NCBI GenBank assembly: GCA_963969395.1
Contig: OZ017802.1
Location: forward strand, 20,491,410 to 20,555,409
Source: Pseudoscleropodium purum
Taxonomy: Eukaryota; Streptophyta; Bryopsida; Hypnales; Brachytheciaceae
Length of the DNA stretch: 64,000 nucleotides
Direction of reading: 5' to 3'
In this document: positions 11,640 to 23,569 of the stretch, in pieces
How the letters are laid out: the number at the start of each line of letters is the position of its first letter
How positions within the stretch are numbered: the stretch's first letter is position 1
Position numbers and translations under genes: made by a program
Notes under the pieces: generated by a model
Databases searched by the model: none
What the model was told of the DNA's origin: nothing
The model's input: the letters and a program-made list of their open reading frames with translations, nothing else

Positions 11640-13900
11640 TGTTAAAGTAGATTTAGAAGTTCATTGAATCTTTTAGAGTTTAATGTACAAAGGATTTCTT
11701 TTTTCTTAATTTATCATTGGTTTTGAATATATTTATAGGAATATATTATTTGATTATCTTAATTTCATCAAATTGGTCATAAGTGAAGGTTATTTTTTAA
11801 AGATTCAAGTATTACTTAGATGATTCAAAAGTTATATGAACAAAATATTACAACAAATACAATTTAGAGTATGGAATTTAGACAATTCAAACTTAGAAGC
11901 TTACAACAAGAGTTAGGGCAATTCAAGTAGAAAAGATTGAATTTTTCTTATTGGCTTAAAGAGTATAGTATGAGAGGGATATATGAAGGAGAGTTTACAT
12001 TTTGTCATGCAATTAAATAAAATCTCTTAAATTAAACTCTATGAGATTGAATGATGTTGAAGAATATTTTACATATTGCCATCTAATCATTGACTTTTCA
12101 TTGTATCTGCACCATATGGAATACTTTTCTTGAGTCAAACTTGAATTTTTGTGCATTGTACCTATACCATATGGACTACTTTTCTTGAATCAAACTTGAG
12201 ATTTTGTGTTATGAATGGGTCCCTCACTTCAAAGTGGCTAGCATGTCTTACAATGAAAAGGCATGTATTTTACATGTGTAGAAAAAGTATTTAATACATC
12301 TTCATTGTAAGATACAATTGGATAAACAACAATTGAAATCAAAAGTGTTCTTATTGAAAATGCTTCATTGACACCTTATAGTTTTTGAGAAATTTTCATC
12401 CTTATAATAATATTAAGTTCATTAAGATGTCACTATTCATGAAGTAAACATGAAAAAATATAAAACTATAAATTCTATACATAGGAACATGGAGAAGTGT
12501 GTAGTATATGAAACATCTTTTCTTCCTTCATGTTTTTCCAATCGAAAATCAATACCAAATCAAAAGGCTTTATAATGAGATGAGAAACCAAATAATATGC
12601 ATGTGAAAGGACTTTGCATTCTTGGTTAAAACTAATGCAATCAAACTTAGCTTATTAATACCAACATTTTGTTCCATAGCATCCTCTACAACTTTAGTAG
12701 TAATATAGTAGCAACTTTGAACCAAGAATGTTATTTAATTAATACCTTTTAAACCCCAATTGAGATCATTCTTTCAACTTAAATATATCCCTTAAATTTG
12801 GATTAAATTGCATATTCAATCAACAATTGATATTTGTGATGACTCCAAATTTAAAAGCTAAAAAATTTAATTTAATTATTAAAATCTAATTGTTCAATGG
12901 AAGACTTGAAAATCAATACTAACTTTGAATAGACATCAACAAGTTGTGTTGGTGTCTATATAACATTTAGATGTAGGTGTTGTGGGAAGGAATGATTACT
13001 TCTATGTAAAGATTCCATTAGAAGCCACTTTGACATCTACAACTAGAACCTTGATCACACATGAGTGATTGCTTTTATGTAAAGGTTTTATGAGAAGTTA
13101 CTTTGACACCTACAACTACGAATATAACTTAAGTTTGACCACACATGCCTAAGATTTACTTTACTTCAAACCCCTTGATACTTTAGATGATCCTTGAAAA
13201 AAGATAGTGTCTAATTAGAGGTTGTTTATCTCACTATAACCTTTCAAAATGATGTTCAAAGTACTACTATTAAAATAGAAGGAAAAGCAAACAAGTACAA
13301 CTTATAGCTTTGATTATGATGATGCCAACCAAAATTTCATCATGTAAATTTAAGAGCTAAGGACTAATAGTGATTTATAAAAAGAGCATACTAATCAATG
13401 TTAATGATGTGAGGTGAAGTCTGATATGTTATTAATATGTTAATAATGATGATACAAACAATATAATACATGTTTAAAAGAATCTTTATGCATGTGATAT
13501 TAATAATTAAAACATTAATAGTTTACAAGCTTAGATTTATAGTGCACGTGAGATTTATAGTGCATGTATTCTCTAATAGTCACCAAGTTAAAATTCCAAT
13601 AATGTAAGAGACCTAAATCCTACATGTGCCATGTTACTATTTGTGCAACTTTTTGGCCACTATGAATTAATAGAATATAAGCATGACTCCATTAGGTTGA
13701 TAAGGTGACTTCCTAGGTTTGAGGGAGTGGAGGGTTCATGGAAGACTTTCCTTAGAGCTTTTCACCTACCCAATAAAGACGATGTAGACCAGAATGCTTT
13801 TCACGGTCCAATGGATGACTTCACCTATAGTTCCAACAATCGGAGAATTTTGATGACTACCATCCTAAGTGCACATGTAGACATCTTTTATTTTCTTTGA
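11640..13900. other. AT-rich spacer with short tandem duplications
   Basis: No gene is visible. Two short tandem duplications are: about 12085-12205, where CCATATGGAMTACTTTTCTTGA and its flanks are repeated about 64 bp apart; and about 12975-13130, where TGATTNCTTYTATGTAAAG through CACCTACAACTA is repeated about 80 bp apart. The rest is AT-rich DNA without an open frame of note. Confidence 0.4.
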
Positions 13901-14139
13901 TTGAGTCAGCTAGCTTTATCTGCTTTTCTCAAAATGATGAATACAAATAAACTCTCAATATCTCCATGTAACTTATCATGGACTGCAGGCCCGACTGCCT
14001 TACTCAAAATGCTTCACACAAAGAGCATGCATCACAAGAAATACGAGGACACTCACCCCCCTACAAGGTCATGTCAGAGGGTGACTTTTAAAGGAAGCAG
14101 GCAGCAGGTCACTGTAGAATTTGGAGCATGTCACGCGCA

Positions 14140-14961
14140 ATAGCAAAGGATGCAGAAAAAGAGGTACCTGTATAACTCGGTGCCGGTTACATCAGATAGA
14201 AAACTTTCTACACAAAGATGTTCGTAAAGCTTTTCTCGGTAAGCCATCCAAACCTTCAACAGCAGGCCCAACTTCTCAGGACAAGTAGAGCCGTGAAGAG
14301 CTATAACTTATGATAAGCTCCGACTAGGCCCTACCTGTAACTCAATATCCAAAACTTTCAATCCACATGTCTGCCAATCCAAGTGATTGAAGTGTGCCAC
14401 CTGTATGCAGCAGCACAACAGAACCATTACCAGAAACTGAGTGCCAAGACTGAGTTTGTTGGATGGGTTCTGCTTACCAAAATACCCGTCTCCCTTATAA
14501 TACTATGACTATGACAAGTTTCTATCTTTGTATTCGGCCAAACATGTCAGCATGACTATACATGCCTAAAGCAATCCAAAATAGATAGGGTCAGATAGAA
14601 GACTATCAACCCGCTTCTAGAAACTATCCAGAGAGTATGCAAGCATCACGTCTACCGCAGAGGAAAGAGAAATTGCTATAATCGTGTATAAGAGCTCATA
14701 CATTCCAATCACAAGATGAGCCTCCTGGGAATGCTTGAGACCATCATAAGCAGCTTGGCGAATAGAAATCGGTAGTTCAGAAGAAAATAAACTGATCAAC
14801 CATGGGATCTTATAGTATGGGTTGGCTTTCTTCTGCACTTGGCTTCGACAAACCTCACAGATGTTTCCATGAACAACTTCATCCGCCGTGAGTCTGCACT
14901 TAGACAGTCTCCGCAAATGTACTCGAAAACTACAGTTCTGTGACGCCAGGTCGAGTTTCAT
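14140..14961 (-). pseudogene. Unidentified multi-exon gene or pseudogene
   Basis: An ATG at 14961 opens a coding-like exon of about 86 codons (start MKLDLASQNCSFRVHLRRLS, then a GNICEVCRSQ CxxC pair). Further down the same strand, two segments flanked by splice-like signals also look coding: about 14400-14333 (VAHFNHLDWQTCGLKVLDIE) and about 14310-14170 (containing CPEKLGLLLKVWMAYREKLY and ending at a GT donor). I could not join all three in phase with good splice sites, so this may be broken, or I may have missed an exon. A telo-box-like TTAGGGTT lies 31 bp upstream of the ATG. The family is unknown to me. Confidence 0.35.
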
Positions 14962-15835
14962 CAAAAGTCCAGGTCTTGTTTTGAGAGAAAATTAGGGTTC
15001 TGACTGGCATCAGTGAGAGAAAAATAAAATCTGTTACGTTTATCAAGCTAGAAAGCTTTCAGCGAATCACGTGGAATCAAAAGCCCCGGGCTTGGGCTCT
15101 TTGATGCTTCCCAAGGCCCTGTCCTGCAAGAACCTCTTCACGCTTTTACAACGTCCTATCCTACACCACATAAAGCTCATCCACTCCGACCCTAATTCTG
15201 CATTAATGCTAAAATTTGACACCGAACAGAAAAAGCTTCCGTCAGCACACACACAATTCATGTACCAGCATTTCGCGTACATTCGAGGAAAGTGAGCTCA
15301 TCACAACACTGATGCCACTGATGTCACTGTTGTCATTGAGAAGGGCTACGATGGTTTCATGCATCGTTACGAAAGAATGCAAAGCGGGTACGACCTCGCT
15401 CACTCATTCATTCAGTCCTGGTTTAGGTCTTGAACTAAATCCAAAAGATTTTCAAAAGAAATTTTCACAAAATCCCTAAAACACCAAAGGTCTACCAAAT
15501 TGAACTCCAACCAATGCTTCCACTCCGAAACACGTCCCCCACACACGGCTTCACAACAAGAGAGCTTCACGAGAGAAAAACCTCCTGGGTGCAGAAATCC
15601 CAACAGGGTTCTTGAATAAAGCGTTGATAATAAAGAATTTTTACATCCTGGATTTGAACCATAATCAGACAAACCCTGAACTTACAAAGAATCGGTGACC
15701 TTCACACGAATTCCCTTTTAGATCATAAACACTAACACTTAAACAAGCAACATATGAGTAGATTCCAGGAGTTCATACATGATCATTCTTTCGAGGTAAC
15801 AAGAAGAGCATTTGTCGATGCTCAGAGCTCGCCTC

Positions 15836-16733
15836 CTAATTCCTTACTGAAATCACATACTTCATCAACAGCGCGGTCACCTCTGGAGCGACTTTGGCAG
15901 CTTCAGCGCTGAGGCGCTTGATCTTCTCGTCAGTCTCAGCTTCCAGACGTTTCACATTCGCACCAGAGTCACCGCTGGTGTCCTGGAGTTTCTTCTTAAA
16001 CTCAGCCTCCCGCTGAGCCCTGTACTGGGCCACTTCTCGCTCGGCTTCTTCTTTGGCTTGCCTAAGTCTGACAATACACAGAATCGTATTAACCAAGACT
16101 GCAACGGGTAACCAATGCAAAGCTACTGCTCGCAAATCACATCAATACAAGCACAATAACAATTAACATAAGTGAGATAGTATACAACGAATTGATTTAT
16201 TGAGTAGCGCGAACTTTATTGCTACCGTTGGCCAAAAGTTAGTTAATATTTGAAAATAAATGAGTCGTGTCATGCCCTGATTGATTGGAACCTCCAAATC
16301 AGTGAAGTTGACACACACAAAAGTCAGAATTTTGTCTGCCGTGCAAAGGGACGAACCTGCAATGAGGCCACGATTTCTGTGTCGTTTGCGCAGTAAGTAT
16401 TAGGTGAAATTTAAAGGCAATGGAGCGTAACATCATGCCTCCACTGTGCAACTGAAGCTCTCATTCTCACTAACCTTCCCCGAAGGCAAATGCTTCCGCC
16501 TCGTAACCAAGCAAGATCATTGCATTACATATATTCACCTACCCACGAACACTACAGATAAAATTCGAAAAACATCGATCCGATGCGAGGGCAATCTAGC
16601 AATGAAACTAATGGATCTAACCTAGAAGACCTTACCTTGCAGTCTTGGCACTTCGAGCATTGGTCACTATATGTTGCGCATCCTGCTCCGCGGCAAGGAG
16701 GGCCTGAATGCCTCCCCTGTCTGATGAACTCAT
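15836..16733 (-). CDS. VHA-G: V-type proton ATPase subunit G, 2 exons
   Basis: This is a peripheral-stalk subunit of the vacuolar H+-ATPase, which acidifies the vacuole and endomembrane compartments. Exon 1 (16733-16636) starts MSSSDRGGIQALLAAEQDAQ. Exon 2 (16067-15836) carries LRQAKEEAERE, the conserved TSGDSGANVKRLE block and the C-terminus. The 109-residue product is close to the usual plant length of about 110. It is almost entirely charged and helical, as expected for the stalk coiled coil. The single intron splits an Arg codon (AG/A) with GT-AG ends. The gene is divergent from the rhomboid gene at 17663. It appears intact. Confidence 0.95.
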
Positions 16734-17662
16734 ACTGCGACTTTTATAATGTCTTCAATCTGCACCTAAAAATGATAAAACAGAAACATAAGAGAATTTC
16801 CTAATAACCTCATACTTCAAACTCGAATTAAAATGGATGCTCTCCATCAAACCTCGAGAACAACAGGTGCTCTCCATCAAACCCTGAAAACATCAGAACC
16901 ACAATTCTCAATCAAAAATTCTCAGGAGGGATAGCAAAAGCATACCAGAACACCACCAACAACGAAATTCAGGCGGTCTAACGGCTCCGAGCAAAACCCA
17001 AACCCAAACCAACACCCCGAATCGGCAAGAGAAATTGGCTTGTTCCGAAGAACGTCGTTGAATCTAGGGCTTGGGATCCCAGTGTGTACCAAAAAGTGTG
17101 TTCACACTACATCCTGATATATGGATTGATATCCTGACAAGATGCATACCGGTTCATCAACCGATGGAAGCAATTGAAAGCAGACGGACCAATTCCTACC
17201 CCTGTTTCTCTGCTTGAACGATTTTGCTTCAAGGATTTTGAAGCCTTGATGCAATCCCGTGTTTTCAGAAGAGATTGACGAGGCGTCATAGAAGTTTAAA
17301 TTATTTGAATTGCTAGTGGAAATTGCATGATGTTTGGAAGATTGAATTGAAATTTTTTTTCCTTCTTCTTTTTGTGAGCTACTTAGAGTTGCAGAGGATT
17401 GCGGAAAGAGGCGGGAGAGGTTTGAATTTCAGTGCTTGAATTGAATTGATAATTGGAGATTGTCGTGCAGTGGAGGGAACAAATTGAAACCCCAATGGCA
17501 AATTGAACTTGGGATTCAGTGATTTGGGATGAAATTCAGTGATTTAGGGTTTTGATAATGACTTGTTTCGCAAGGAAGCTTCAATTCAACTGTGTAAGAA
17601 GAGAAGGACAAGCTGCCGCTGAATTTTTGAGTTCATTAATTGAGGACTGCTAGCGCGAAAGG
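16734..17662. promoter_or_regulatory. Shared intergenic region between VHA-G and the rhomboid gene
   Basis: About 930 bp separate two divergent start codons, so this stretch must hold both promoters and 5' leaders. A TTTAGGGTTTTG telo-box-like motif occurs near 17543. The C-rich, CAAACC-repeated stretch at 16840-17010 may be a VHA-G leader. I could not assign TATA boxes with confidence. Confidence 0.35.
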
Positions 17663-19421
17663 ATGTGGAGAGGAAGAGCTCGAGTCCAAGGAAATGGCAT
17701 GTTATACATGTTGGCGGTCCAAGCCGCGACGAAGTTCGTGCAATTGCCAAGAAAGCCTCCGGTGACGACGACGCTCATAGCTGCACAGACGTTCATTCAC
17801 TTACGGCCTGGGAAGTTCGATGCCATACTTCCCACCTTGTCTGAAGTCTGCCTGAATCCATATTTCGTTCTTAAGGTGCGCGATGGGACTTTTATCCTCA
17901 GTTCAATTATGTGCCTTCGTTATACAGAACAAGTACTAAGGTTGAGGATACTCTTTCCGTCATTTTAAGCATTTCAACCGACGTGTAGGAATGTGCTTTC
18001 ATTGGGAGATCAATGTAAAAGCTCTGGAGGATCACCTTGGGGACGAGAGCCAATCTGTTTCATCAAAATTTCATCAAAATTTCATCAGTATTTATGAGTT
18101 TCGTATGCAATTTCGAAGTGGGAGGATTGGAACACTTTTAGTAATAGTAGAAAACCCCATTTCCATTCAATTCCAGTGGCTATATCCATTTAGCAAAGGC
18201 ATGCATACTTAGCCAATTAGCCAATTACTAATTGAAGGCCAATCAAATGTATGATAGGTGACTTGTTGATGAGTTGTTGATGGTAACTGGGGTCAGTGTA
18301 GGAGACGGCATCAGGTTCCTACCGGTTATAGTATCCTCTATCTTAGGAGCTCTGTCTTTTTCGCTCAGGCCTGTAGTACACCTATACAGTTTTCATCTTC
18401 TGACATTTTGAATTGGCATCCTTGAACGTTGGCGTCCTCGCTGGACTTTCTCGACATGACCTCCGTGTCGAATGTGTAAGAAGATTCCGGTGTGCTGTAC
18501 TTGGAGGAGCACTCGATTGTGGTGCTTATTAGTTCCCTCTACCTAAATTTTGCAACCAATGCCGTTGAAACCATAAGTCTGACAGTGAGTGCTTAAGACT
18601 CTTTGATCATCTTTTGAGTGTCTTGAATGCAGGACTGGGACTTAAAGCGGCTCTGGGTGTCTGCATTTTACCATGTAGACGAAACGCATCTCATCTACAA
18701 CATGACGTCGTTAATGTGGAAAGGCGTCCAACTGGAGGAATCTATGGGAAGCCAGAAATTCGCAACTATGGTGGCTGTGCTACTCGGTCTCTCTCATAGC
18801 CTAGTTGTGGCTTCATCCGCCCTCCTTGCAGTTTGGGCAGATTCTCCAACCTCGTTTTACTCGGAATGTTCCGTGGGATTCTCAGGTGTTTTGTTTGCAT
18901 TGAAGGTGGTGCTAGGTTACAATTCTCCGAGTCACACAAACGTGTATGGAATCCTTGTGCCCTCTCGCTACGCTGCTTGGGTGGAGCTTCTAGTCATTCA
19001 GATGTTCGTTCCTGGAACCTCCTTCCTCGGTCACCTGTGTGGCGTTTTGGCAGGGGTGATCTACATGAATGCGCCTAGCAGCCTCAACTTGTCCAGGATT
19101 TTTGGAGTGTTGTCGTGGCCTGTAAGGCACCTGTGGGAATCTAGGGGTCGTGGATTCGGCCGTGGGACTGTTGGATCTAGACGAGATACTCGTTCTACAA
19201 ACAATCGAGGACAACGCAGTGACTTAGAAGTGTGGAGATGCAGGAGTTGTACTTATGATAATGACCCGTCTGCAGCTGCTTGTGAAATGTGCGGCACACT
19301 TCGTGATACAGACGATTTATCTCCGTCAGCACCACCACTACCAGTTAGTAGAGACAGATCTTTATCTCCAATGTCGAGAGAAGACCTGAGACAGGCTCGC
19401 CTTTCCCGCTTCAATAGATAG
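17663..19421 (+). CDS. RBL14: Rhomboid-family intramembrane protease with RanBP2 zinc finger, 2 exons
   Basis: Exons are 17663-17875 and 18633-19421, with a phase-0 GT-AG intron, giving 333 residues. Rhomboids are intramembrane serine proteases. Here the catalytic serine sits in GFSGVLFA (Ser155) and the partner histidine in FLGHLCGVLAG (His205), both in hydrophobic segments. The basic linker after residue 240 leads to a RanBP2-type zinc finger, EVWRCRSCTYDND..CEMC (Cys274, 277, 288 and 291), known to bind ubiquitin or RNA in other proteins. The order rhomboid, basic linker, C-terminal RanBP2 finger matches plant RBL14-like proteins. All key residues are present. The start used is the first ATG of the open frame, and a later in-frame Met at residue 13 is possible. 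Confidence 0.92.
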
Positions 19422-21240
19422 CATTGAATTGCAGGAAGCTCAATCAGGAGTTTCAGCGTTGTACCTGTACATTTACAGTGCCATAAAATCTTCTTGGCTT
19501 TGGTAACTATTAATATTGCCTTGTGAATTCAGTTTGATGCACAGAATAGGACATTGATCCTTCCGTAACTAGTGAGCATTACTCGTTACAAGATTTTTCG
19601 GGTAAGTTACTCTGCTCTTTTTATGTGTCAGACTTCGTGATTCCTGCTGGGTGTTTTGAAGGGTTTTGACCAAATTAGGCACAATGCATTTCTTCTTTCC
19701 TCAAAGTATTAGTCCAGTCGTAGAGTTTTGGAATGCGATTACGATAACGACTTGTTGTGTGGGCCAACAATGACACCCCGTCTGTTTCATTGCACTCGGT
19801 TATACTGCAAAGAGGATTTAATTCTAGCATTAGCAGGCCTTTCACACTAGGGGAAAATTGCAGGAATCAAAGATAAGGAAGTGGAAGCATATCAATGGTC
19901 TATTAAAGTTAGTGGCTACCACACTGAGAAGAAAGATTGAGTTCCTTGTTTCATTTGTTGACTCTGAATGGAAGGGGAGCTGAGGAGGCTATGTGTTGAC
20001 AAATGCTATGTGTGAGTTGCATTTTTGAGGACCTACTCAAAAAGCCAGTCAATGCTACAGAGACAACCTCTTATAGTGCAGCTATTTGTCTGCAAGCTCT
20101 ATTTCAGATGAGTGATGGCATGGCAATGGTGTAAGTGCATAAAAGTCCACAAAGTGTCAAAAAGGAGGAACTTTGATTTTAATATTCATGCCATGTGAAG
20201 ATATTTAGCCTAAGTTTCTCTGTCCACAAAAAACTAATTGAAGTTCCATTTGCTCAATAGGCTCTTGAAATTGGAGATGGTGTTTGACTAGGTGAGTTGC
20301 CAGCAACCTCCATTGGTTTGAGAGTGTATGGTGGTGTTGCATTCCTGGATTCTGGCATTAATTTGTCTCTCAGTAAGCCTGCTTTAGGGAATTGACCCAG
20401 ACTTGCTCCATGAGACATCTACTGTACACATCCATTTAAGTCATACTGAAAGACTTTCTATGACTGTATCTGGTATGGCTAATGTTGAATCTAAATGACT
20501 AATATGAAATCAACTTGACCTGATCCATCTCCCTTTATCACTTTTATCACCTACTCAGACAGTGTAATGTCAATTTTGATAGTTGGCGGTATTCCATTAC
20601 TTTGTCACCTTCCAGAACACCTTACCTGCTCTCAAATATAAATGTATACTTGTGCTACATTTCAGATCTTCATGTATGTATAGGTCACAATTTTTGGTGT
20701 TGGGAATTGCACCGTTGTAAAGAAATTGAGGTTTTGCACATGGTTGGACTTATTAGCAAGTGATGACATTTTATTTGTGGTTGGACTTATTGTATGTGAA
20801 GGTCTGATTTGGCACCTGAGTACTGAAATTGAATTTTCCACATTAGATTATCAATGGTCCACATCACCTCATACCATTTACAATATGACACATGGCACTT
20901 CTTCACAAAATTGACTTAATTTCTGCCAAAACTGAACTGACCTTTGCTTAGGTACCAGCAAGTGATGTGACTGTGTTGGACATGGGTGTGTTGTGTGTTG
21001 GGCCAAATTTCTATGCCTCAGAATCTTTGAATCCGGCATATGATATTGTCTACAATAGCATAAAGTCTTCCGATACACAGAGACAACTGAAAAAAATTGA
21101 TCTCAGTAGATTTGGTTCCTGTACTGTAAAAAAAGCAATCTTTCTACAGTCTGAAGGTGAAAACACCCAAAACATCTGAATAAGCAATTCAACATAGATG
21201 GAGGCATTGCTTCCTTGAAAAAACCCATCTTTGTAGTATT
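19422..21240. other. Rhomboid 3' flank and spacer without a clear gene
   Basis: Base composition is less AT-rich than most intergenic DNA here, suggesting 3' UTR or decayed sequence. An open frame at 20967-21179 follows a CTTAG acceptor-like site but matches no family I know. I see no reliable coding exon. Confidence 0.3.
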
Positions 21241-21256
21241 AACAATGGAAAATCAA

Positions 21257-21531
21257 CATGGTTGTCATAGTGGACGGACGTCCGGTTTGCCCGTCTGTTA
21301 GAGGTCCCGTCCGTCCAATACAGTCAACACATAGTTGACTTTCTGATAACGGAAAAATAGGCCATGTGAATGCTATGTGGATTAAGGAACATGCTGGGCG
21401 TGGACGAGATCGTCTGTGCCCTGGATTTCGCATTCTGAGGTGACGTGTCATTCCGCAAAATTGCACAAGTTACAAAAATAAAACCGTCCGTCCCGTCCAA
21501 TGACCCTAACTCGCCCGTTATGACAACCATG
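21257..21531. mobile_element. hAT-type MITE, 275 bp, with perfect 8-bp target duplication
   Basis: The ends are CATGGTTGTCATA and its exact complement, with weaker similarity continuing inward. Both flanks carry AAAATCAA (21249-21256 and 21532-21539), a perfect 8-bp target-site duplication typical of hAT transposons. The interior is rich in GTCCGTCC/GGACGG motifs and has no coding capacity. Perfect flanks suggest a fairly recent insertion. Confidence 0.85.
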
Positions 21532-21696
21532 AAAATCAAGACTTTAGAAAAAAGATTAGAATTTCCAAATAAAACATGCAATTACTATGAATTTTTAAAG
21601 TGGAACTTCCTATGCCACTAAAACTATCATAAAGCTTAATTGTCATACTGAAATCTAGAAAATTAATAGATAGTCAACAAATTGCAATTATGTATG

Positions 21697-21765
21697 GGAA
21701 TGGTATAACCTTCTATGTAGGACAAAAGTGCAACTATTCATCATTTTTTTTTAAGTCAATGATTT
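21697..21765 (+). repeat. Short fragment of TTAA-family type 2
   Basis: CCTTCTATGTAGGA followed by AAGTGCAACTATTCATC matches the internal text at 63047-63082 and the related stretch at 55160-55195. Only this piece is recognisable. Confidence 0.4.
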
Positions 21766-22359
21766 GCAGGGTACCTAAAGGGATGATTTCCATGGTCACG
21801 GGCATGTCCTTCAAGGATTAATTGCACTTTCAATAGAAATTTGCTTTTCATCACGAATGAATGATATTCATCTGGTTTGAGACAAAGGGAGTATATTTTT
21901 TGCATTGATTTCTTGATTTCTTCCTCATCCTTACGTTTGCACACATTGACCTCAATTTCTCAACAAATTTCTTATATCCTACAGCCGGAAATATCTTAAG
22001 TTATCTCAAATACGTGCTTCTACCTTACGCCTGTTAGATTCTCATGAGATAATTGTTGATCGGTTTCACATGCAGGTACAACGCTATTATACTACCTCTT
22101 CAATAGTCAATACGGCAATGGTGCCCTATGTTAACAAAGTATTTTGACCACTTGTCGAATAGAATACATAAATTATGATACTTTAATTCGGACTTTCGAG
22201 GCATGGATGCACCAGGTCAAACTGTACTGTAGTGCCCCCCGGGTCAGCTAGTCAGATTCGACATGAACTTTTTAAGAAATTCCCAGAAAATGTCAATTGT
22301 AATCATGAAGGACCTGTGCAAGTAAGTAAGTTCGGTAGCTAGCTAGCTAGCAATGCATA

Positions 22360-22529
22360 TCAATAGTCATTTCAACCAGCACGTCGGCAGCACCTTCTGA
22401 GGAACACAATACACTAAGCAAGGAATCGATCAATTGCAAGCCTCCATGCCCCGTCAACTCAGTCAACTTGCGCAGGGACTGAGGAGAGGTGACCCAAGAA
22501 CGTAGACTTTTAAGTAACTTAGAATGCAC
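22360..22529 (-). other. Short coding-like minus-strand segment, unidentified
   Basis: A 60-codon frame opens with MHSKLLKSLRSWVTSPQSLR and contains a leucine-rich LIDSLLSVLCSSE helix-like string before TAG. Composition is balanced, unlike the AT-rich surroundings, so it may be a relic exon. No neighbouring exon or known family was found. Confidence 0.2.
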
Positions 22530-23569
22530 GGAGGTTCCCTAGGGTACAACTGTGCCGCAGAATTTTTGGGAGAGCATCATGGACCCTTTACAATCTTGTC
22601 CAATCTATCTTCACAGTAGACTTGCATCGACGACTTTGGGGTTACCAATGGTATTAAATTGACAATGTCCAGGGTGGCAGACCGGGTCGCATCAGACGAG
22701 TCTATCTGATCGATTGAGTATTCCGCTCGATCGATCGCCTCCCTCAAATGCCTACCTCGGAGACCGCTCCCAATGAATACTCTATCGCAGCTAGATGCAA
22801 CTCATGAATGCAAGTTCATCATCCTGATTACCTCGATAGTATCGTGTTTATTAATTTTATCTGAATTTATAAATGCAGTACTTTGATCTGATTCGTGTGT
22901 TAGGAAGCTCGATCTGGGACGAATCGAACTAGATCGATTCGCCTCTAATTCGCTGTTTTTGGTGCACCACTGCAGCATCCTAAGACAGTTACTCAGAATT
23001 CACGTGCACCAGCGACGACTTAGCGGAGCGTGAGGCGGTAGTAGTCAGCAGGACGGATTCATGTATCAATTAGAAGCTTGCTCTTGATTCAGGATCGATA
23101 TAACAAATAGATCGTCAATTTCGAGAAATTGTCGTGACTGCGGAGCCAAATGTTGTGACATACATTTACACAAAGCTCCGAGAATTACGACAGATAATTC
23201 TAGATTTACGTTTCGAGCCACGACTTCTAAAAAGTAGTCAAACTAGTTCAATACCGCCAATCTAACGAAATTGGCGTTAGTTAGGTAGAGGACGTCAAGG
23301 AAACCATCTCATGATTTCATATAGATTCATTGCAACACACTGATCTGATCGAGTCTGGTGCATGTTCGATCGTGTGCAGGAAGCTCTGGGATGAGATCTA
23401 TTTGTTGCAGTCTCGGAATTGGCAAATTCGTTCCTACGGAGTAGCATGCTAGCAATCTTCTGCCAGCAAGCCTACGCAAGTCCCGTGCCAGCTTCAAATT
23501 CTGGAGTCCAAGCTACCAAGCTTAGTTAAGCCCGACGTCGCGGAGTATGATCGAGGCAGTTCTATCACG
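22530..23569 (+). promoter_or_regulatory. Probable promoter/leader of the lectin receptor kinase
   Basis: This stretch of moderate GC lies directly before the kinase start codon and contains no gene. It has several GATCGATC-type palindromes (22700-22740) and, nearby, an AGCTAGCTAGCTAGC run at about 22336-22350. I could not identify a TATA box with confidence. Confidence 0.3.

Noticed and set aside
17991..18212. Open frame inside the rhomboid intron as an extra exon
   Set aside because: Joining exon 1 directly to 18633 gives an uninterrupted rhomboid in phase; the frame has no splice-consistent boundaries or homologous motif.
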